Shown piece after piece: positions 13,201 through 26,600 of a stretch of 64,000 bases of DNA (positions are counted from its first letter, which is position 1; the number at the start of each line of letters is the position of its first letter). The DNA comes from Haliotis asinina (Eukaryota; Mollusca; Gastropoda; Lepetellida; Haliotidae). The stretch is taken from the NCBI RefSeq assembly GCF_037392515.1, contig NC_090281.1, positions 54,476,753 through 54,540,752 of the forward strand. Reading direction: 5' to 3'. Below the pieces are notes generated by a model. The model was not told the DNA's origin, ran no database searches, and saw nothing but the letters and a program-made list of their open reading frames with translations. The position numbers and the translations under genes are program-made.

Positions 13201-15519
13201 CCCCATTGTCTATGACTTTGTACGCGACAAGTCGATGCAATCACGCGCCTGGGAGGGGTTTTTATCGCGCGCTGCTGTAAACAAGACCTTGCTAATTATA
13301 TGCACTCATGGGCTTGCGGACAAGACGGTACAAAATCATCAGGAGTCTTCAAACCTCACTGGCGCTTTTGATACATCTGGAAAAACTTTCTCTTTGTGAC
13401 TAGATATGAAAAGAAGAACATTGCGAATTACTGTCGGAATTTTAACCTTAAAAGAAACGCCTCTTATCTGCAATCGTCAGTGATGGTGGCGCATTGTGGC
13501 AACGTTTACACATCACGTGGACCTCACAACCGTCTCATTTCATCCTATCTTAAAGCAATGAAACTCTACATTTTCTACAGTTGTAAATCTGAATGGTTAT
13601 TTTATCGATGTGCAGACTTGGCGCATAATTCTATGGCATTCTTTAATAACTTGTGGATATGATTATAGGGCATAAAACATTCGGATTTCAATTGTAATAT
13701 CACGGGATGGATTTTATTGTGCTTCAGGCTGGTGATTATGAACAGAAGACCGCCTGGTTCACATTTTTACACATGGTACTTCTCATAGGAAAATTATTTC
13801 TGTGCAGTTTACCTTTGTTCCATCTGAGACTGACTTTTCTACAGTACTTTTGAATAATAATCATTCAGGCAGAATGTCATTGTATGGCATTTCATATTTG
13901 TACTGATCCACCCGTATCACCGTCAATATAGACCGGGGTTGGTAGGAAGTGTCGCCGTTTTGTTTAAAACATGGGCTGTTGTATTTGATCCATGAATAAC
14001 AGACATCGGCTAACTGACAGGTAATTGAAATGGCAGACATATTCGTAGATGTTATTGTATAACATATAGTGCTAACAAGAAAAAAAACCACTCTGACATC
14101 TCATTTACGACTTGCCATAAATCCTTGCGAGATAGTCCACATATCGTTGCGACAACCTGCAGGTGTTGACACTATCTCTGGGAACACCTGACTGGTTTTG
14201 TTGCAGTTTAACGCCCAAAGATGCAATGATAAATAAACAAATGGTGGAATAGAAAAACTGCATTCGCTCGATGATATTTGAAGGGATTGTATAATAAACC
14301 TTGGACACGATGGACGGAGCGAGCTATCGTTATAGTGAGCTAGTGAGTGAGTGTGTTTTTATCCGACTTTACAATATTCCAGCAATAACACGGCGGATGA
14401 CGCATTGTACCATAGACGGAATCTTCGACATGACGAGCAGCAGGCTATCCCGCTGCACCCGAATTGAAGGAAACGTAAGGAACAACAATAAATTATAGAT
14501 TTATATTGCACATCTTATCCAGAAACGCGTGGTCAAGAGTGCTCAGCCATATGCTCTTTTGACGAAGATTGTCATGAACTTTGACCGGTATCTGTATTAC
14601 ATAACTCCAAATAACTACGGCTGTAACAAACTCACAGTGACTATAAAATTAATTTCATTATTTCGGCAGTTCTTTATAAATGACATCATCGTGGGTCCTA
14701 ATTAATAGTTAATCTATAGTAAGTTCAGCTATTCAAAGCAACCCTAGTTACATTCTCCACAGAGATGCAAAGGGAAATAAGTGGTATATGCTCTAAAGCT
14801 TCGCATGTGCTGTGCAGAGTTTCCTCCCTTAGGTCTGAGTTCGTATCCAAAATTCGCTCTAACTGTGTGTGTAGTTTTGTCACCAAACCTGTGCTCCTGG
14901 CTTCACCACAGGATTGAACCTACAGCACTTAAGTCTCCAACGGCAAGCTTGCACGCCGCGGTAGAACTGGAATCTCAGTCTGGAGTATTGCCTCAAGCGC
15001 CGTATGCGTGTGGGGTTTGTGTTGTGTGAGAGTAAAGCGTTCACTTTCGTGACCAAAGGCATGGGTTCGATTCCTGACATGCGTGCAATGTGGGAATCCC
15101 CTTTGCCGAAATATATCTAAATGCGGCATAATACATACTCACACTCACACAAATGTGTTAACCTCTCAAAGGTACACTGCCCAAAATTGTTTCTTTACCA
15201 GCCTCGACTATTCTGTGAACTATTTACCAGAGGTACTGTGACAAACACCATGGGACCTTTCACAAACGGGGGTTTATTCACCCCGAACTTGCGCCCACTC
15301 ATTTTACTCTCACCAGCACGGTGACGGTGGTGGTAGCCTACTGATTAAAGCGTCCTCTCTCCGCGCAGGAGATCTGGCTTCGATTCTCGTATTCGACATC
15401 ACTCACTTACGATCACGCTGTATTCTATGCTAAGTTGTCCGAAACAGAAGCCTCTGAAACGAATCCGCAGTGGCGAATGCTGATATAGAACCCTGGACAG
15501 CCGAGGATGAATATGCGCA

Positions 15520-15551
<32 letters not shown>

Positions 15552-18500
15552 CACACCAAACAAACACACACACACCAAACAAACCTACCTCACCCTACAC
15601 TGTAAAATGATTAATACTGACGTGTAATTTAATTTTTTAACAACGAAATATCATAATCCACCTCCTGGTTCATGCATGTGGAAAGGATCTTGTCGTTTTG
15701 TTATGGCACCATACTGCAGAAAGTAATTGCTGTGTTGGCTGTTTGTAAGCTAAGCACAATAGAGGGTGTCAAAGTAATGCTGTTATACAGCTTGTGGTAA
15801 CGCACAATACGTGTCAAAATGTTTATCCTATCTCGCAACCCTTATGTTGATAACCTTAAGTCAGAAAGAATTAAACCGAGAAACAAATCCCGCCTCTTAT
15901 AATAAGTATCTGGCTCAACACTACGGAAGTTTCGATACAAATACAGTGTCAGGGCTGGAGGCAGTTGTATTGGTCCCTGAACGCGGATAATCTTGTGGTC
16001 ACGCGGAATATGTGTACAACACAAACGCTCCCTATTTCGCCCCATTCTCCGGGAACCCACGCTCTACGTACAAATGTTTTTGCTGTTGTATGGTCTACTT
16101 TACGACTTGGCTAAGCGTGGTAAAACCGCAGAGCTGCTAAACCGCAGTTGTGAGAAAGCTCTCCTGGTGGGACCCTCAGTATTCACAGTATTCACTTACG
16201 TCCCTTCGAACGCGATCGCCGTGTGTGAGTTTAGTTTTACGCCGTTTTTAGCAATATTCCATTAATATCACAATATCACGGTGGGGTGGGGGGAGGGGAC
16301 ACCAGAACAGAAATGGACCTAACAGATTGTACAGTTTTGGGAATCGAACCTGGGTGTCCCGCATGACGGGCCCCAACGCAATGGCATTCAACGTCAGAGT
16401 TGAATAGTACCGTTATCAACGGACGAATGTCGGCGGCGCGACATCGGCGCGAAATATTTACGAGCAGGTTGCATTTTATAAGACGTTTGTTAAGTACGAT
16501 CACCTGTACAGATGAGTGTGGAATGGAGAGGAATAATGGCGATTTATTGTATAGTATTGTATTCTGATTCCAGCCTGAAACCCTTCCAAAGACATTTCCT
16601 AATTGTTACTCAGAATATGTAGCCATTATTAAGACTTTGATCAATCACTACTTTCCACGAGAGGCTAGGGGTTAAAGGGGTTCCGGCGATTCCTCACAGT
16701 GACACTCTATGTGTGAAACCCTTTTTCTGCTAAGTCCCGCCGTGTTATTGCTGGAATATTGCTAAAAGCGACCTAAAACCATATTCACCAACTCACTCAT
16801 TGATAAACTGGGTTCGGGTATGAGGACAAGGGAGAGAAAGGATATTTTTGACATCTCTGTGTGGTATCGTTTCACCAGAGTATACATGTGTATCTTTCAC
16901 TCTTAATGCATTTAGTAGTCATTTAAAGTCGACGTTACGATAGTACTGTCATTACGATATCAAAGGTTATTAAGTCGGAAGACACGATGTTGATACACAT
17001 GGGAATTGTATAGGAATTTTCCGGTTGCAAATTGCCAGGTGTGAACTCCACACAGAGATGTTGCGCACCTGTAGTGACCCCGAGTTGAAACTCGTGACCT
17101 GGGAGATTGTGTGTGAACAGTACGAGAACACGTACAGCATATGTCGTAGCAAATAAATTAATTTGACTGAATGAACGCGGGGGATTTACTGAATAGCTGC
17201 TTGTCAACCTGCATTCGATTCTAATACGCTGATTCCCGACACTTTCCTCTGGTCATGTTAAGAGTCATGTATTGTGCCTGTCAACATCGGAACACACCAA
17301 TTGACAACATTCCAGTGAAGGCTCGGAATGTTCGCATTGAAACTCGGCGTAATGACACGAAAATCACCAGTTGTCAGTAGCGCTTGTTGGGGCTCGGGCC
17401 TCCGTATTATGATGACAGACTACCATTGACTGGCTTGTTGAAATAAACTCGGTTAAACTTGCATGATTAATGTGGCATGTCTCCCCATAAAACCACTGTT
17501 CGTGGGAATATTTTCCAAGCTTTATCCCATTCGGTAGAAAAACCCGAAATGTGCAACCATTATATCTGACGTACACTATTGTTGCAGTTTTCATTTTTGT
17601 AAGATACCTAGTAATCAGTGACATGTAATAGCGATAATAATAATAATAATAATAATAACAGCATTAGTAATAAGTACAATGTTGTGCATATTTATAATGC
17701 GTCAAACAGATTTCCTGAGGCATATTCAAAATGCGTCAAGTAGATTTCCTGAACCATGCTAAGGAAGCAAAGATGAAATATATTATTTTGAACATTATGC
17801 TTTAGTTGTCAAATGTATTGAAATTCACTTAACGATTAACTAGCTATAGTTTGCGAAGTTAGCTTTTACGGGTTATTTCAAGAACAATGAGTTACAATCG
17901 TGTTAATGTTTATTGAACTGTCTGTTTATTTCAACACACTGCATGACATATGCTAAAAATTCACAATGCCATTTAGAAAGTGGTCAAATGACAACGATTT
18001 TATACAAGTATTTGGAAAGCGTAATTCCCTTCAAATTAGTGTCCCCTGGCAAAGACCACGGTTAAAAGGAATCTCCGTCAGTGTTAGTCCAGGTGTTGGC
18101 TTGTCATAGATAAACATGCTTCAACTTGGGAACCCACGCCACGACGAATGCTTGTTCCACTAGTGTGGCTTGGTACACTCTCTTTAGTATAGCATTCAGA
18201 AGACACCTCATTGCAAGTCAACCTACGAATTTCGCGGACCTATGCACCGACTGTATCCCATAACGTCGTTATTCCTGAGGTTGCACTTAGCGACCCCACC
18301 TCTTAATTCGGCCCCAACATTTCTATAAATGGTGTTCGGGGCGCCCAATGCTACCCTCGTGTCAATCAAGCCCCAATAAATCTCGCAGCCAGGTGGATAG
18401 GCCCTCGATCGAAACCGGCTGGTCCGGGTTTTACGTCACAGCCCTGCACTTTGAGACTGTTTCGGTTACATCCGGTTATTGTTTATCATTAATTTTAACC

Positions 18501-20606
18501 GAATTAAAGTTGAAAGTATTTTCCAAAAGAAGGAGGCTGGCGCCGAATCGACATGGGGTATATAAATCGTTCTAAATCGGTTTCATTATTCAATGGTAAG
18601 TATTAAACAAAGTTACAGATTGTCTGGACGCGACACGAGTACAAATTCGCCACACAAATCTAATCTGATTCCTTGAAATCAAAGGCACTAATTTAGTCTT
18701 ATTGAAAGAAAAGAGTGTGCAAGCAGTGAACAGGAGTAAAGCTAATTTGCCGTTAGGCTATCTTATCTAACCCCGCTCTCGTGGGATACCATGCAGTTTC
18801 GACTAAGAAGCGTTTACGACTCTTAAAGACGATATAGATATGGACATGGAAAGAGACGAGAAAATAGCAGAATAAATAGACGAGACTAAAATTACGAGAA
18901 ATCAACGAGAGCTGGTCGCCATTTTTTCTCTTTTCGCTCTCGTCAAATCACACGGGAAGTAATAGACCGCTCTGACGGCCAAGCGCCACACACGATGCTG
19001 AGCGCGCTTCAAGACCGAACTCCGGCCAGGATGGAATGTTTAGCGAGGTGGCGTACCATATCGTTGTATCTATAATTCCCCTGTCTTAATCGCCTGTCAG
19101 GCACACAAGAGTACATACAACTATACCAAACAATTCTCTGGCATTTTCCGGTAGTTTATCTTTTTGCGGGCCAACCGTGAGTGATCATGTGTTTGGGAGA
19201 TACTTTCAGCGTCGAGGAGTACCTGACATGCGGTAAAATGTCTGAGATTAAAACTAAACTGTTTTCCATTTATATGTCATGACAATACTATTTCAGCACT
19301 TTTGAAAACTCTTTTCAACATATAGGTTTTCTTTGGTAAGATAAACAATAGTTTAAATTCATGAAAAAGTAACAACTAGAAATAATGGGCAACCAGAGCC
19401 CAAAATACGAGAATCGAACTGTTTGGTTTTCAATGAAAACATCCTGAAGCAGTTTTTAAAAGTTGTTCTGTCTTAATTGTCACATTGGGATAATGTCCAC
19501 AACGTAATCATTGAATATAATATACGCAATACAATAATAAATATTCTTGCGATTAAAAAACCGAATTGTTTAAAAACAAATAATATGAAGGCAGAGTAAA
19601 CCTGAGCTGTGCCATGGTCAATATTAAATCAGTACCCTTATATCAAACAGGAATCTGGTATGAACAAGGGTGAAGAATACCTTGACTAATCATAATAGTA
19701 AAATCATAAATGACGCCCCGTGTAGACGTATATCGTATGTAGTGAAAGAGTATGGTTTTAGCAATAATCCAACAATACCATGGCGGGGGACACCAGAAAT
19801 GGGCTTCACACAGTTTGCCCATGTGGGCAATCGAACCCGGGTCTTCGGCGTGTTGAGTGGATGCTTAAACCGTCGGGCTACCCAGCCGCAATAGTATATG
19901 CAAGAACTAAAAGAACTGCATAAGCTCGTCCTCACTGAGGCCGGTTTTACAGTACAACCATACTATAGTATATATACAACCAAGTGATGCATGCTGCAGT
20001 TTCACATGCATAACGGTTAACAAACCCGTAAACAATCTTATATCATTCCTTCTGTGTTAGAATTCATTCATTTGCTGTCTCCTACTCTGTGTGCAACTCC
20101 GCGTCAGTATTTATTTTAGTTTTAAGAAGTGTTCAATAACTCGCGTAGGGACGGTGGGGAAGCCTGGTTGTTAAGGCGTTCGCTCGCCATGCCGAAGACC
20201 CGGGTTCGATTCCCCACAAGGGTACAATATGTGAAGCCCATTTCTGGTATCCCCCGCCATGATATAGCTAGAATAGTGCTAAAAGCGGCGCAAACCCAAC
20301 TCACTCACTTACAATAAATCAATTAAGTATACATCCGGTTGGCTAAACCTTCAGTCGATATCCCGGGTTACAGGAGATATGTGTCTTGTCACGTTATTGC
20401 GTAGCACCAGAGGGAAATAACTTGTTTTAAGGCGACATTCCTTCTAAATGTAGACGACGTCCGTTTTATTCAGAGTATGTAAACTGTCGTACTTAAGACA
20501 TTCACGATTCACTTTCGAGTTACCATTTCTATTCGTAGTAGGTAGAGAGTCACCTCAGTCATCAAGGCATGTCTTTAGATTCTCATATGAAGTTCTTACA
20601 CAAACA

Positions 20607-20657
<51 letters not shown>

Positions 20658-23600
20658 ACACATGCGGTGTGTTAGATAGCTAATAAACAAACAGTGGTTC
20701 ATATCTGAACAGCTAAAAACCATCACTTGTGACAATCTATAACAGCGCTTTTTGACGCGCCGCCAACTCGCTTTGATCCTAAGTGATGATTATAAGGTGT
20801 TCCTGTCTTAATACCATACCTCGCGTCCGGTCCCCTTAAACCGCGTGGCGGTTAACTGTGAGACTCGCGATGAAAGTGGAGGGCATTTGTGTCTGTTTTA
20901 TAGCAACCACTGCTATGTTTTCTTCATCTAAACCTTCTGAACTTGGCCTGGTTCCGTGTGATCTTCCTAGTAATTAGTGTTGCCTCTCTGAAGTCGCCAA
21001 ACCGCCGTTTTATACCTCACCGCCTGTAAACCGGGTCCCCCTCTCTTATACTCCTTTTCGCGGCGTTGGAGCTGCCGCTAAGACTAGATCTACGATCGAT
21101 AGAAAAATGGGACCTCCCGCGAAGATGGTAAATAAGGCATGATAAATTACGCATTTTATTGTCGAATTTCATTGCTGATTTAATATCGGAGAAAACGAAC
21201 GGAGGCTCCCGGACTCGAGGCTGAAACATGACAGTAAATAGCTGAGGTTAGGAACAATTACCGTGGTCTATCTGTTCTTAATCAACCCATACAGATGTGA
21301 AATATTGTTGTAATCACGTACAGGTCTTGAGACATATAATGTGAACACAGGAATGCAATATATATCTATGATATCCTGATGTCTTTAGAAGAACGAAGAC
21401 TGAATATTAGATAAGCATTCGGGTGGCTGACGAGACTGTTCTTTTTATCCGATCCGTATTTTGATTTAAATAGTCATTTGTTGCTTTGGTAGTAAAACAT
21501 ATGATGATTAATATATAACAAATATGTATAACGCTTATGTAAAATGTAGTCATGACTGACATTAAAAGATGATGTACTTGAATGGTAGAACTGTGTAAAC
21601 TTGACGTGATTAATTAACGATAAACCCCTTAGTTAAATTAAGAATGAGTTTATATCCTGATCTTAGTCTCGTATTGACCGCCAATTGTATGTCAAATGCA
21701 GTACTATCCAAATGTTGATTTATAGCCATACCCCTGATGAAGGAATACGAATATACTCAGAAACGTAGCGTCCCATATAATAAGTTGACATCCATAAAAC
21801 CCTCCTGTTTATGTCATTCCAAGACATCATTTGGTTTTATTCATCGCCAGGATATAATCGATTGAATAGTATGATGTTATGTTAATTGACCTTGAGGTGA
21901 TTTTAATGACACAGAATATTTCGACACCTATGTGACACATGGCCGTTGCATGTCTATGAGAAAATATATTATATTTTCTGATAGTGACTCCGCCGGATGT
22001 TTAAAAACAGAAACACAAACCTCCGCGCTCAGTTGGAGTGTACCGAGGCCTACAATGAAACATCATAACATCGCCTTGACGTCAAGATTTGAACAAAGTG
22101 CCCGGATGCTCGGGGCATTCATTCATACAGACGTGGGTAATTCACAAACAAACTTCCTGCTCCTCTCATAAATAACCAGGGTCGATAAAAGTCATTAGCA
22201 CCCTAGGATGTTCCCTGTTTATCTGTTTATCTTTCGTTATTTGACATGCACGATAACAAACGTTATTGCGATCGCCCGGCGAGAAACCACGGGATCTCGT
22301 CGCTATGACGTCATTTATTTACGGAAGTTTGTTCCAGGTGATAAATGGAGATTGTTGCACAGGTGTTGGATTGGTGGAAATACGATGTTGGGAAGGAAAC
22401 CTGGTTGATCTTAGTGATATCAGATATATTTTTGTAAACACTGATGGCGTCCACGTGTATTTTGAAGACTATTTTGTTAAAATACCGCAGTAGATCATGA
22501 ACTGGTGAAAACATATCTAATATTAGCAATTTCATAGTTTATCAAGGTAATGCTTAGACGTTCTGGCGGGGGCCTAAAGCTATATTAGGCCTTTATTGAT
22601 CCGATGGGTCATATGCAGCGTTTCAACCCAGAGTACATGTACATATATAGATTTTTGTTCGTGTTTCTCTCCATCTACCAGCTCACCTCCAGCGCAGTTA
22701 GTTCCACAGAGTATTAAAACAATAGTTACTGGTGTGATTGAACTGCCTTTTTTGTAAGGACTATAATAAGATGTCATAATAACACAGAAAAGGATTTATA
22801 AGGAAGGTTGTTTCATGGCTTCCTTAACAATACGTAGCAGTAGTTGCTAACGGAAAATGTACAATGTCCAAACAGTCAAAATCAATCAATAAAACATCCA
22901 TCCATCCTTTCATTCAAAAGAAGTTAAAGAACGCCAGATTTCCTCATATGACTGGATTCCTTCACCAGTGTTGTTCGACTCCCGGAGGCGGCGGGGTAGC
23001 CTAGTGGTTAAAGCATCCGATCCTCACTTCGATTTCTTACATCAGTACAATGTGTGAAATGATTTTCTTGTGTCAACTCCCTGTTCGACCCGACTTTGTT
23101 TCCAGGTTTGTCAGTGCCGTAGCCGCAAGTAACACCAGATATTCCTTATAAGACCTGCGTCCATTCAAATCCGTTTAACCCAAAGGATATACATGTACTT
23201 ACACGCTGTTGTTTTACAGGCAAAGAAAACAACCGTCCGATCCACTTCTATGACGTCAAAGCGAGCCCCATGCCAGTCATTATCCCTGGGACTCTCTACG
23301 TCAGCTTCACCGGCAACGTCACGGAGGACCTTCCTCGACGGGTCTCCGTCGAGCTTAGCATCATGAAGTATTTCTTTGGCATCCCCTTCATGATCCCCTG
23401 CTTCGACAACCACATCGGGTCTTGGTGAGTTGTCTCTCCGAACTGCGTCGGGTAAAAGTACATCCACCTGTACAATGCATGACTAGTGGAGTACATCTGA
23501 GTGAATGAGTGAGTGAGATTAGTTTTACGCCACACTAGGCAATATTACAGCTATATGGCAACCGTCTGTAAATAATCGAGCCTGGACCAGACAATCCAGT

Positions 23601-26600
23601 GATCCACAGCAGGAACATCGATCTGCGCAATTGGGAACCGATGACATATGCCAACCAAGTCAGCGACCCTGATCACCCGATCCCGTTAGTCGCCTCTTAC
23701 GAAAAGCTGAGTCTGCCTTTACTACAAATATGGGTTGCTGAAGACCCTAAGCTACCCCGGGCCTTCACGGGTCTGGAGTACATCTGTCCCTTCTTTGTAG
23801 TCGTAATAACTGCCAATTGGGGCCGCACTTGACATTGTGGGATGGCTTGACTGCAGGGGAAAAATACGGGTCTCAGTTTTGAATAATGCTTTTTTGTGGA
23901 TTTGTTTGTTTGTTGTTTGTTTGTTTTTTGTTGTTTTTTTTGGGGGGTGGGTTTTTTTTTTTGTGTGTGCGTGTTTGTTTGGGTTTTTTCGGTTTTTTTG
24001 TGTGAATTTTGCTAACTAGATCGAAAAGTCGTGCTATGTGTGCAAAATGATACGGAATTCTCAGTGTACCTCAATTTCAAGGCATGCTTGTCATAAATGG
24101 CGACTAACGGGTGACGCTCGCTGACTTGGGTGACACATTTCGTGACATTCATAATCGCATGGAGCGACGCTCATGCTGTTGTCTTGTCCCGGATTGTCTA
24201 GTCCCGACGTGATTATTTACAAACCGCTGCCATGCAGCCGGAATGTTGCTGAGTGCGGCGTTAAATGTTTCATCCGTTTTATATGTATTGTCATTATAGT
24301 GTGTTTTCATTTCAGCACATATGATAATATATGCCACCGTCTGGAGAAGTATGAGCAATCTGGGTGTCCGAAGACGTTACGGGCGTACAACGTCCAGTGC
24401 CACTGCCCTTTCCAGGCCGGGGACTTCACAGTGTCCAGAGTGCCAGTCAATGTTCCAAAAATACACGGCTTTGCTGGGGCCCTAATTAATGTAAGTGTAT
24501 GTACTTTTATAGACACTGCCTCACGTCTGCGATATTTCATTGCAATGTCCCCTTCTCACCACCACCCCTCAAGTGAGTAAAAAGTGTGAGTGAGTTTAGT
24601 TGTACTCCGCACTCAGCCACATTCCGCGGTCTGTAATTAGTCGAGTCTGGACAATCCAGTGATCAGCAGCACGAACATCGATCTGCGCAACCGGGTACCG
24701 ATGACATGTGCTATAGTCGTAATATCTGCCAATAGCGGCAGCACCCCATACAAGATGCTATACTCATCTGCTAAAATATCTTTTGTAAATGGATTAGTAG
24801 CGCGTACATTCGCCAGTGGTTGTTGTGATGGGTTTAAATCCAGGTAGGGTTCGTGCATGCAGGCAGGAAATATGTGAGTTCAGGTACATGCCTCTTTTAG
24901 CAATATTCCAGCAATATGAAGGCGAGGGACACCAGAAATGGCCTTCACAAATTTGGACTTATGTCGGGAATCGAACCCGGACCTTTGTCGTGACGAGCGA
25001 ACGCTGTAACCATTAGCCTGCTCCGCCGCCCTTGCAGGTAGCAACTTCTTTGGAAAACAGCATTAGCTCACCGTTAGCCTTCCACGACGGCCATCTTGGA
25101 GGTCTAGGAACAACTGGTGTGTTCTAACAGGACATAAGCTACAGTGTCACAACGTTCTAATACAAGGTTTACGTTCAGACACTCTACTTGAATGTACCTA
25201 ACTATCACCAAGGTACACTTACATCGAATTGTTCACGAAACTACAAAACGGGACCAGATATAAGGTCTACCTCACCATGTTACAGCTGAAACCCTTCTGG
25301 GCACAAGTGGTCATTGTACTCTCAAATGGGTAATTCTATAAGCTAGCTGAGACCAACCTTTGACGAGATATAAAAAAATATATTCACTTTGGCCTTAATT
25401 CATTTACAATAGCGTTTTACTGAAACACGGGTCTGTCGTTTGACGTCATGGTTGACATGACAACAGCAGGGGGAAGGGGCTAATGTTAAATACATTTTTT
25501 GCACGAACAGGATCCGTTCAGTTAAATCTGTGCCCCCTCCCTCTCACCTCCGCGTTGAAATAACAAACCCAACAAGGAGAGACAGAGAGACATAATGTTG
25601 TATTTTTCAAAACATTCGCATCAGTCTCATTTCACAAAGGTGTGATAATGTTAAGCTTTCAAGCGAGAACTGTGCTGTTGTGTGAACGTCGAGACCCCAC
25701 ACCTATTCAGATATAGTCTGAATTTTTTTGCGGGAGCCAATCACCTTTCAAAAGTCAACTTTTGAAACTAAATTCTGAAGGCATTGTGAAATTTGCCGTG
25801 CCACCAAGGTTAATGGGTTTGTAAATCATCGCCGGTGTTCAGTTCTAAGTCAGATGACGGTGGTCCGTTCTATCCATCCGGCACACATTCAGCCTCACAA
25901 GAAGAGCCCTCCACCACGCCCACTTTCGGAGTGTATCGAAAATTAAAGGCTTCGGCGGGACGTCATTGTCACGTGATTACAAATTAGACCGAGGCTGAAA
26001 TTCTACACAAAAGGGATTGATTCAATCCTCGACTCTTAACGATATCTTTCTGTTTTGATAAATGCGTTTGCTTTAGAAGGTACAATTATTATCAGGAAAG
26101 GCTGTCGCCGTTTTTGTTGAATACTGACCTGTAAATAAGCACGTATTTCCTGTTAAAGACAGATAAATGACTTTGAAAAGCTTGAAAGAAATGTATTTTT
26201 TACGTTTGAAATGTTAAAAACCCTGAAGGACTATTTTCAACCTTAATGACATACCTGTCCTTGTTGGTATATATTTCTTGATAATGAGGTGATGATTGTT
26301 AGGGGCACACATTTAAGGCAACTGTTTCAAATGTAATGAACGTGATATAACCATCAGAGTTTAGAGACGACTATGCAGTGTACCCGTAGACTTGACATCA
26401 CTGCTATGCCGACAGGACAACGCACGTCATGAAGCATTGTTGTATTTCTCCATGCAATTCTATATTTACGCCGTCACGTTACTTAATATCAATACTCCAA
26501 CTTTTTCCAACTTTTAAGCGGCTTAATTGTACATTTACAACACACAGAGATGACCTGACGTGGGTATATGAGACACACATGTCCCTGAAGCATAATTATA

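Larger units (their letters stand above)
7216..23219 (+). other. GM2A-like intron 1 (16 kb), repeat-filled
   Basis: The intron is bounded by GTAAG at 7216 and TTTTACAG before 23220. It contains SINE copies in both orientations, the 11.66-13.02 kb minisatellite, and CA and TAA microsatellites. No exon of another gene was recognised. Stretches not listed separately here (7.3-9.1, 13.1-14.3, 17.0-19.7 and 20.7-22.9 kb) showed nothing beyond chance open frames. Confidence 0.7.

Noticed and set aside
13196..13662. Two consecutive + strand frames of 67 and 88 codons
   Set aside because: No start context, splice sites or recognisable motif; they lie in the GM2A-like intron.
23165..23467. 100-codon - strand frame
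   Set aside because: It is the antisense shadow of GM2A-like exon 2, which has better coding evidence, splice sites and family similarity.
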